DNA of 64,000 nucleotides from Candidatus Margulisiibacteriota bacterium (GTDB taxonomy: Bacteria; Margulisbacteria; WOR-1; O2-12-FULL-45-9; XYB2-FULL-48-7), in NCBI GenBank assembly GCA_041661965.1, contig JBAZTH010000001.1, forward strand, positions 549,995-613,994, in the 5' to 3' direction. A model generated the notes under the pieces. It was not told the origin of the DNA. It saw only the letters and a program-made list of their open reading frames with translations, and did not search any database. Each line of letters starts with the position of its first letter. Position 1 is the stretch's first letter. Below are positions 58,251 through 64,000 of this stretch, piece by piece. A program made the translations under genes and the position numbers.

Positions 58251-60176
58251 ATGAGAATTGAACGCAAAGGCCCGCCAATAACACCAGGCAATCTTGCCGG
58301 CATCAGAGAGATCGTGACCAGCCGCTTTCAAAGAGCGACGTCAATTATTATCTCCCCGGCCTCGCTCTATCGGCAACTCTATACTTTTAATCTGGCCTTT
58401 ATCTCCAGCAACGGCAGGGACACCCAGCAGTTGCGCGAGCCATTTGAGGCAGCCGCCAGACTATTTCGTCAGGTTGAAAAGATCGTGATCAAGCGTGGCG
58501 CCAAAGCGGAAGACATTGCCGCGCTTTTTGAACGGCTGAACAATAAAACATCTAACCTCCGGGACTTTTCCCGGCCAAATATTGAAATTGTCTTTCGGCC
58601 GCAACGAGTCGAGCAGGCTCCAGCTACTATTCCCCAAACCGCCCCAATCCCGCAACCGCCCCTGCCGCGTCCTGAAGTTGAAAAACCAGCTCCGGCCCCT
58701 CAACCACCTAAAGCTACCGTTCAGGAAGCTAAACCCGAACCAACACCTCCGGCACCGAAATTAACGCCGGATGCATTGTTTTTTGAGGGTAAGTGGATAT
58801 TTAGAGAAGGCCTCACCTTTGAAAATTGGTCTGCGATTAAGCCGAGAGCCGAAAACTGGATAACGCGGGCTAAGGCTGAAATAGAAAACTATAAAACTCA
58901 AATCGGTCCGAATGGACGAGGCTGGACACAGGGACTGCTTACGGAACGGGGCACAATATGCAAAATAGCCGAGACCATAAGCAAATTTCAGCGGGCGATT
59001 GGACTGCCGCTCGAAGAGATCGAGATTCCTCATTACCGGGGAGGAAGCGTTGACCGCTTGCCAAAAACGGCCAGCCCCGCCACACCAGCCGAGCCGGTCA
59101 AGTCGGACCTGCTTTCTCAAGTTAAACCAGGATATATCGACGGTTTTCGCAGAACTTTTGCCGGAGAAAGCGGGACGATCGTTCATTTCCGTGGAGGGGA
59201 AGATGGCCTGTTGCTTGACCGCCTCACTCACTCCGACCGTCTGGAGTACGGCGAATTCATCGACACCGGATTTATTTTGGGCATCTACAAAGTCTGTTGT
59301 ACAAAAGAATTTTTAACCGAAGTGGCTCCGGCCCTGTTGAAGGCCATTTTAACCGGGCAAGTATTTCAGTTGGAAAACCACCGCTTCAATTATGCCTTTG
59401 GCAGAGAGACGATTTTTGCCGTCGAAAAGATCGGTGCGCACTACCACCCGCAAGGAGGCATGTCTGTGGCTGGCTATGAAAGGGCCAGCGCATATGCCGG
59501 TCGCGAATTCTCCTTTCGTCTAACCGTTGAAGGCCTACCCCAAGAATGGACGGCCAGGGATTTAATCCACCATATGGCGCAATGGCCGCTGCGGGCGGTT
59601 GCGGCTGAAAAAGTAACCAAACCTACGCGCCCGGTATCCTGCCTAACCCTGGATGGGCTGGAACGCGCTTGTATTGAAATACACACCTCTCGAACAACTT
59701 CCGGGGAACTATTTCCCTGGCTGGAATATCTGGCCGGCTTCACCGATTTTAGACAATTAGCCGAAGAGTATCCCGAATATTCCTCTGGTTTCAGCACTCA
59801 TTATAGCGGGTTGATAAAACGCGCCTTGGCGATCCTGCAAAAATATCGGTCAAGTGCCACGGAAGCCGAAGCGCCGGCTCAAACGGTCAAACCGGAACGG
59901 CCATTAATTTGCCGAACAGATGATGATCTTATCTCGGTTATCGGAACAATCCGTAGGATAGATTGGGAATACCAATACTGCATCCTCACCAGAGCTGAAG
60001 CCACTAAACAAATCGCCAGTTATATTAACCCAAGTGTAATAGCGTGGCTGGATTATCTTGATAGTGATCCAAACATTTTAGTGAAAGAGTATAGTAATCA
60101 AATTGCGGACTGGCGGTTGAATTTAAGAAAAGCCATTGAAATCCTGGCTATTTTCCGCGACGACACAAACCAATAA
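58251..60176 (+). CDS. Unknown 641-residue protein with proline-rich linker
   Basis: N-terminal domain (1-115, GNLAGIREIVTSRFQRATS), then a Pro/Ala-rich linker (about 120-170: IPQPPLPRPEVEKPAPAPQ), a middle domain (about 175-420) and a C-terminal domain (FSFRLTVEGLPQEW to the end). No signal peptide or TM helix. No family recognised; composition is a little more AT-rich than neighbours. The 190 bases upstream hold no gene I can support. Confidence 0.65.
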   Translation: MRIERKGPPITPGNLAGIREIVTSRFQRATSIIISPASLYRQLYTFNLAFISSNGRDTQQLREPFEAAARLFRQVEKIVIKRGAKAEDIAALFERLNNKTSNLRDFSRPNIEIVFRPQRVEQAPATIPQTAPIPQPPLPRPEVEKPAPAPQPPKATVQEAKPEPTPPAPKLTPDALFFEGKWIFREGLTFENWSAIKPRAENWITRAKAEIENYKTQIGPNGRGWTQGLLTERGTICKIAETISKFQRAIGLPLEEIEIPHYRGGSVDRLPKTASPATPAEPVKSDLLSQVKPGYIDGFRRTFAGESGTIVHFRGGEDGLLLDRLTHSDRLEYGEFIDTGFILGIYKVCCTKEFLTEVAPALLKAILTGQVFQLENHRFNYAFGRETIFAVEKIGAHYHPQGGMSVAGYERASAYAGREFSFRLTVEGLPQEWTARDLIHHMAQWPLRAVAAEKVTKPTRPVSCLTLDGLERACIEIHTSRTTSGELFPWLEYLAGFTDFRQLAEEYPEYSSGFSTHYSGLIKRALAILQKYRSSATEAEAPAQTVKPERPLICRTDDDLISVIGTIRRIDWEYQYCILTRAEATKQIASYINPSVIAWLDYLDSDPNILVKEYSNQIADWRLNLRKAIEILAIFRDDTNQ

Positions 60177-60220
60177 TCTAAATTACCAAATCCGGGGGTA
60201 GATATCATAGAGCTTCCGAT

Positions 60221-60814
60221 TTATTCGATCTTGATCCCGAACGGCGAGAGGAGGGCGAGGACCTCGGGGTAAGCGAACTTGGCTTGCTTGACCTTGTTCT
60301 GGGTCGGGTCGACGTAATAATTCCACGAGCCGACGAAGCTCGCTTTTTCCAGGTTGGCGTTGCGGAAGGTGCTGTTTTCCAGGTCACAGCCGGAGAAGGT
60401 CGCTCCCGAGAGGTCAACGTTGACGAAATCGGTCCCCTGGATGACGCAATCGGTGAAACGGCTGTGTTTGAGGCCAAGCCCGCCGAAATTGCAGAGGGCG
60501 ATCTTGCATTTCTGGAAGTTCCAGTCCAGGAGGAGCTTGTTGATCTTAATGAAGATCACGCCGATCAACTTACAGCCGTTAAAGTTGACGCCGCGAAAAC
60601 CGCAGCCGTCGACTTTGACATTGGCCAGGTTACAGCCGTTAAAAGCGCAGTCGCTGAAGATCGAACCGGAAAAGCTCGAGCCGCTAAAATCGCATTTATT
60701 GAAAGTGCATTCGGAAAACTCTTTATAGCTAAGGTCGGTCTCCTGAAGGGTGACTTCCTCGAAAGTTTGGTTGCTAAAGGCGTTTTGGGTGAGAAGCGGA
60801 TTCGGCTTGTCCAT
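60221..60814 (-). CDS. Pentapeptide-repeat protein
   Basis: 197 residues. About 25 pentapeptide units with central F or L (CDFSG SSFSG SIFSD CAFNG CNLAN) forming a right-handed quadrilateral beta-helix, in two blocks split by KLIGVIFIKINKLLLDWNFQ. Related to McbG/Qnr-like proteins, which mimic DNA, but no target can be inferred. GAGG precedes the ATG. Confidence 0.92.
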   Translation of the reverse strand: MDKPNPLLTQNAFSNQTFEEVTLQETDLSYKEFSECTFNKCDFSGSSFSGSIFSDCAFNGCNLANVKVDGCGFRGVNFNGCKLIGVIFIKINKLLLDWNFQKCKIALCNFGGLGLKHSRFTDCVIQGTDFVNVDLSGATFSGCDLENSTFRNANLEKASFVGSWNYYVDPTQNKVKQAKFAYPEVLALLSPFGIKIE

Positions 60815-60829
60815 TAAATCCTCTATCTC

Positions 60830-61249
60830 CTAAATAGCAAAATCAGCCGACTGGAAATTCTCGTACATTCGGCCGTTCTTGGCGGTGAATTTTAAAACGC
60901 AATAATCCGGATCGGTCACTCCCTCGGCGTAATACATTGTATCGCCGTCGCGCCAGATCCTTTCTTTGGTCGGAAGGTCATGCAAGACCTTCATGGTCCC
61001 TCTTAGCATTAACCCTTTAAAGGATTGGCCGTCGTAGAAGTAGATCGAGGCTTTCGGGTTTTTCAGGTATTGTTTGACCCGCCTTGATGAGGTATTGGTC
61101 GTAAAATAGAATGTTTTTAAGCCGTCATGTTCTCTCGGTCGTAACATTGCTTTCACGTTGGGATAGTCCTCATCGTCAACGGAAGCGATTATCGCGTAGC
61201 TGCTTTTTTCTACTATCGAGAGGGCTGTTTTTATTACGTTCGTGTTCAT
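60830..61249 (-). CDS. Pyridoxamine 5'-phosphate oxidase-like flavin-binding protein
   Basis: 139 residues. IVEKSSYAIIASVDDEDYPN, TFYFTTNTSSRRVKQYLKNP, ASIYFYDGQSFKGLMLRGTM: split-barrel FMN/F420-binding fold of the general-stress-protein-26 group. Probably a small flavin or F420 reductase. Located 15 bases upstream of the pentapeptide gene on the same strand. Confidence 0.88.
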   Translation of the reverse strand: MNTNVIKTALSIVEKSSYAIIASVDDEDYPNVKAMLRPREHDGLKTFYFTTNTSSRRVKQYLKNPKASIYFYDGQSFKGLMLRGTMKVLHDLPTKERIWRDGDTMYYAEGVTDPDYCVLKFTAKNGRMYENFQSADFAI

Positions 61250-61285
61250 TTGGGCCTTTCCTTTTTTTGTTTCATTCTTCTAGTG

Positions 61286-61324
61286 TATAATTCTATCATG
61301 AAAAAATTGGCTACATATGAATAA
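61286..61324 (+). promoter_or_regulatory. -10 box and leaderless 8-codon upstream ORF overlapping rsgA
   Basis: TATAAT (61286-61291), six bases, then ATG at 61298 opening an eight-codon ORF (MKKLATYE) that stops at 61322-61324, overlapping the rsgA ATG at 61317. Suggests leaderless start on the mini-ORF followed by re-initiation on rsgA. Confidence 0.45.
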
Positions 61325-62327
61325 GTCCGATACCGCCCGGGTTATTGCCCAACACCGGGGGAAGTATCGCGTTTTAAGCGAAAGCGGGGAATCCTGGGCT
61401 GAAGTTGCTGGTAAAATAGTGTTTGCGGCGGCGTCGCCACTTGATTATCCGGTGGTCGGCGACCTAGTTAAGATTATTGGTCTGGAGCATGGGAACGCCC
61501 TCATTGAAGAAATTCTCCCCAGAAAAAGCCTCTTAAAAAGAAAAGCGGCCGGGAAAAAAGATGAGGTTCAGCCTATCGCCGCTAATGTCGACAGCGTTTT
61601 TTTCGTTCAAGCGGTCGACCGTGATTTTAACCTGAACAGATTCGAGCGCTACCTGACGATCGTTCAGTCGGAAAAGATCAGCCCGGTTTTGGTTTTAAAT
61701 AAGATTGATCTTGTTACGTCTGAAGAGCTTGAAAAAATAATTTTCCAAGTCAAAGACCGGTTTAAAGGGGTCCCTCTTATTACTACGAGCGTATTGACGG
61801 GGAGTGAGTTCGACCGTTTAGCGCAAGCGATTAAACCCGGTCAAATATGTTGTTTCCTCGGCTCTTCGGGGGTCGGCAAGTCGTCGCTGACCAATAAATT
61901 ATTGGGGGAAGAGTTGATAACGACCAAGGAGATCAGCGCTCAAACCAAGAAAGGAAAGCATACGACTACTCATCGTGAACTTTTCGTCCTTAAGAACGGG
62001 GGGATGATCATCGATAATCCGGGGATGAGGGAGATCGGGCTGGCGGACGCCGAAGAGGGGCTGAAAAACGTTTTCGCCGAGATTGAAGAGATAGGTCAGT
62101 CATGTAAATTCATTGATTGCACCCATCAGCACGAACCGGGCTGTGCCGTGCTGGCCGCGCTCAAGTCGGGGAGTTTAAGCGAGGAGAAGTATCGGAACTA
62201 TCTCAAATTAAAAAATGAGAATGATTATTACGCCATGACTAACCTGGAAAAACGACAGAGAGACAAAGACTTTGGCAAAATGGTTAAAAGCGCGCTGAAG
62301 GAAGTCAAGAAGAGAAAGCCCCGTTAG
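61317..62327 (+). CDS. rsgA: Ribosome small-subunit-dependent GTPase A
   Basis: 336 residues. OB fold (1-95), then a circularly permuted GTPase: G4 VLNKIDLV before G1 FLGSSGVGKSSLTNKLL, switch KKGKHTTTHRELF, G3 IIDNPGMREIG; C-terminal zinc knuckle CKFIDCTHQHEPGC. Late maturation of the 30S subunit. No Shine-Dalgarno; an upstream mini-ORF overlaps the start. Confidence 0.96.
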   Translation: MNKSDTARVIAQHRGKYRVLSESGESWAEVAGKIVFAAASPLDYPVVGDLVKIIGLEHGNALIEEILPRKSLLKRKAAGKKDEVQPIAANVDSVFFVQAVDRDFNLNRFERYLTIVQSEKISPVLVLNKIDLVTSEELEKIIFQVKDRFKGVPLITTSVLTGSEFDRLAQAIKPGQICCFLGSSGVGKSSLTNKLLGEELITTKEISAQTKKGKHTTTHRELFVLKNGGMIIDNPGMREIGLADAEEGLKNVFAEIEEIGQSCKFIDCTHQHEPGCAVLAALKSGSLSEEKYRNYLKLKNENDYYAMTNLEKRQRDKDFGKMVKSALKEVKKRKPR

Positions 62328-62878
62328 CTTAAGGATTTGCCCAGCGCGACCGCTTGTTTCCGTACTTTAGGCCTTTTTAGCGTTCCAGAAACCCCCGCAT
62401 TTGGCACTAGCAGCGATTTAAACTTCATCTTAGTATAATCGGCGGTCAGTTTGAACGGTTTTTCCAGGGCGTCCAGCCCCACATCCTCGTACGCGCTGGC
62501 CATAAGGACCAAAGTTTTCCCTTTAAGCGGCGATTCAAACGTATCCTCGTCATTATCCCAATGGTAGAGCGAGAACATCCGGTCGAGGATCATGACAATA
62601 GGGGCGCTGGCGGTGAAAAAGTAGAGCGGGGTTGCGAAAACAATGACGTCGGCCGCGATCATCTTTTGTAAGAGCTGGCTGACATCGTCATTGATAACGC
62701 ATTTAAACTCTTTTAACGATTGGCATTTCCGGCACGAGCTGCAGCCGATAATTTTAGGCTTAAGGTCGGCGGCGCGAACGACTTCAGCTTCTTTTGCCCC
62801 TTCGCGGAACCAATCGATCAAGGTCGCGGTATTGCCGTTCCTTTTATAACTGCCGGATATGATGAGGATCTTCTTCAT
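62324..62878 (-). CDS. NAD(P)H-dependent FMN reductase / flavodoxin-fold protein
   Basis: 184 residues. ILIISGSYKRNGNTATLIDW (FMN phosphate loop), CSSCRKCQSLKEFKCVINDD, VIFATPLYFFTASAPI. The IsfD/iron-sulfur flavoprotein-like cysteine run (CSSCRKC) near residue 48 could hold a cluster. Overlaps the MscS gene stop as ATGA and the rsgA end by four bases. Confidence 0.88.
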   Translation of the reverse strand: MKKILIISGSYKRNGNTATLIDWFREGAKEAEVVRAADLKPKIIGCSSCRKCQSLKEFKCVINDDVSQLLQKMIAADVIVFATPLYFFTASAPIVMILDRMFSLYHWDNDEDTFESPLKGKTLVLMASAYEDVGLDALEKPFKLTADYTKMKFKSLLVPNAGVSGTLKRPKVRKQAVALGKSLS

Positions 62879-63384
62879 GGTTTGATATCAACAGAGATGA
62901 CATCGGAGGTGATCTTGGAATTCGGGATGATCTTCCGTTTATGGTCGGCGGTCTTGAGGACCGTGCTAAAGATCTGGATCTCTTCCACGACGCCGGAGAC
63001 GCCGGCCGCTTCGATCGTATCGCCGAGTTCAAAGGGGCGGAAGATGATTATCATTAGTCCCGCCGCGAAATTGGCCAGGGAGCCTTGCAAGGCCAGCGCG
63101 ATTGCCAAGCCGGCGGCGCCGATCAGGGCGATGAAGGAAGTTGTTTTTATCCCCAGTCGTTCAAGAAATGATAGGACCACGAAGATGACGACGGCGTAAT
63201 AGGCGATATTGCTGATAAAAACCGCTAGCGTTTGATTAACTTTTGAACTGATCATCGCCTTTTTGGTGATGTTTGAGGCGATTTTCGCTGCCCAGATGCC
63301 AATGACTAAGATTAGCAGGTCGACTATTATTTCCATGCCGTGAGAGAGTAAGTAGGCTTTTACTGGTTCGATGATGTTATACAT
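62875..63384 (-). CDS. mscS: Short MscS-family mechanosensitive channel
   Basis: 169 residues against about 280 for MscS. Three TM helices, including the pore helix (GAAGLAIALALQGSLANFAAG), then the start of the beta domain (FELGDTIEAAGVSGVVEEIQ, IIPNSKI). It stops right after the beta domain, so the C-terminal alpha/beta vestibule is missing. The stop overlaps the next gene's ATG neatly, so this looks like a settled short form rather than a broken gene. Confidence 0.85.
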   Translation of the reverse strand: MYNIIEPVKAYLLSHGMEIIVDLLILVIGIWAAKIASNITKKAMISSKVNQTLAVFISNIAYYAVVIFVVLSFLERLGIKTTSFIALIGAAGLAIALALQGSLANFAAGLMIIIFRPFELGDTIEAAGVSGVVEEIQIFSTVLKTADHKRKIIPNSKITSDVISVDIKP

Positions 63385-63392
63385 ACGAGCTA

Positions 63393-63421
63393 AGTATAAT
63401 TCAGATGAGATATAAGGGCAA
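63393..63421 (-). promoter_or_regulatory. Promoter for a leaderless mscS mRNA
   Basis: TTGCCC (63421-63416), 17-base spacer, TATACT (63398-63393), eight bases to the ATG at 63384, no Shine-Dalgarno. Confidence 0.6.
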
Positions 63422-63551
63422 GGAAGGGGGGCTTGATATTCTTAATGAACTAAATATTATTACCGGACTGACTTTACAGACGAATTTTATTGTACAATAT
63501 GAATTGAAGAGGATTTAAATAAGCGGTTGGGAAGGAAGGATTTAACATATA

Positions 63552-63878
63552 ATGTTAAGAGAAATAGTGTTAGGAGTATTGTTTGGAACAATTTATCTTT
63601 TTATAAACAAAATTATAGGAGGCATAATATTTGTTCTTCTTGTTCTATGGTTTTTAATAAATGGATTTTTAAGTTACTTGTTTGCTAACAAAATAATCAA
63701 GAAGGCTCAGCCAGCTGCCATCTGTCTAGGGCTTAAACAAGCCGGACATCCTTATTATCAAATTAACCTGGAAAGCCCAGGCGCGTCATATATCCCAGCC
63801 TTAAAAAGGAGGCCGACGAATAGTGATTTTTTTTGGGCGATATTTGTATCTAGATGTTTAGGAAGGATAGATAGGTGA
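63552..63878 (+). CDS. Hypothetical membrane protein, possibly truncated by an IS element
   Basis: 108 residues, one or two hydrophobic segments (residues 4-48), then a polar tail (PAAICLGLKQAGHPYYQINL). AT-rich, with GAAGGAAGGA upstream. Its TGA stop (63876-63878) falls at the apparent outer end of the IS3-type element, so the original C-terminus may have been lost. Confidence 0.5.
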   Translation: MLREIVLGVLFGTIYLFINKIIGGIIFVLLVLWFLINGFLSYLFANKIIKKAQPAAICLGLKQAGHPYYQINLESPGASYIPALKRRPTNSDFFWAIFVSRCLGRIDR

Positions 63879-64000
63879 CCTTACCCCATTAGCTGTACCA
63901 TTATGAATTAGAGTAAATCTGGCTGCAAGAGCCAGTTTCCGCCTCCTTTCGGATAAATTCATCCGGTGTTAGATTCCCCAGCGAACTATGCGGCCTGACC
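63876..64000 (-). mobile_element. End of an IS3-family insertion sequence (continues beyond the window)
   Basis: The non-coding end TGACCTTACCCCATTAGCTGTACC (terminal region, 63876 onward) is followed by the transposase 3' end. The exact terminal repeat cannot be fixed without the other end. Confidence 0.65.
63901..63999 (-). CDS. IS3-family transposase OrfB, C-terminal fragment
   Basis: 32 residues are visible before the stop at 63901: VRPHSSLGNLTPDEFIRKEA and a short tail. The RPHSSLGxxTPxEF block is the conserved C-terminal end of the DDE integrase domain of IS3-family OrfB. The rest lies beyond the window edge. Confidence 0.85.
   Translation of the reverse strand, partial: VRPHSSLGNLTPDEFIRKEAETGSCSQIYSNS

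Noticed and set aside
1..64000. tRNA genes, rRNA genes or a CRISPR array
   Set aside because: No cloverleaf with GTTCRA-type T arm, no rRNA segments and no regularly spaced direct repeats were seen; the repeats present are palindromes at irregular distances.

Overview
The window is a gene-dense stretch (about 70 genes, roughly 50% G+C) from an uncultured-looking diderm (Gram-negative) bacterium. Beta-barrel proteins, lipoproteins, a TolC/MacAB pump and UppP indicate an outer membrane. De novo purine genes, ispG (MEP pathway), polX, uvrA and a complete rnpB argue against a reduced CPR genome. The mixture of genes would suit a lineage such as Margulisbacteria/Saganbacteria (WOR-1), but that placement is a low-confidence impression and needs marker-gene phylogeny. 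No tRNA, rRNA or CRISPR array was recognised.

Layout. 1-3.1 kb: 3' part of dnaE. 3.1-5.3 kb: AT-rich accessory island (membrane protein, T5orf172-type GIY-YIG protein, KilA-N protein). 5.3-6.6 kb: hisI, fluoride exporter, pseudouridine synthase. 6.6-7.1 kb: non-coding repeat cluster. 7.1-14.4 kb: uvrA, an epimerase, SH3 and membrane proteins in overlapping runs. 14.5-16.5 kb: GyrI-like, RRM and Cache proteins. 16.6-23 kb: ZIP transporter, then an ECF sigma/anti-sigma pair, a Spy-like protein and a MacAB-TolC type pump. 23-29.2 kb: minus-strand glycerol/monoacylglycerol operon. 29.2-31.4 kb: small membrane, barrel, ferredoxin and cupredoxin genes, then rnpB on the minus strand. 31.5-34.4 kb: rnhA, a secreted protein and polX. 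34.4-41.2 kb: purC, ispG, purB-purS-purQ and envelope proteins. 41.3-44.4 kb: barrel protein, second lipase, a 420-bp MITE-like repeat and a methyltransferase. 44.5-49 kb: DUF2892, PLP enzyme, and a histidine kinase with a tail-to-tail response regulator. 49.2-52.2 kb: methylthioadenosine recycling (mtnP-apt-mtnA-class II aldolase). 52.2-63.4 kb: TerC/DUF475, CorA, UppP, several unknown large proteins, kelch lipoprotein, pentapeptide protein, RsgA, a short MscS. The right edge is the end of an IS3-family element.

The most interesting layer lies across the genes. (1) A family of GGAAACC...GGTTTCC palindromes, with at least nine copies, sits between genes and also inside genes. Two copies appear to have inserted in frame into the signal peptide of the TolC-like protein, and one lies inside the glycerol-3-phosphate dehydrogenase gene, which recalls Rickettsia palindromic elements. 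(2) A second palindrome family appears to have enlarged two arms of RNase P RNA. (3) At least ten genes have a -10 box 5-9 nt upstream of the start codon and no Shine-Dalgarno, implying leaderless mRNAs, next to other genes with good Shine-Dalgarno sites. (4) Two genes (a histidine kinase and mtnA) appear to start at ATT. (5) Two nearly identical ECF promoters tie an envelope-stress sigma factor to a Spy-like protein and an efflux pump.
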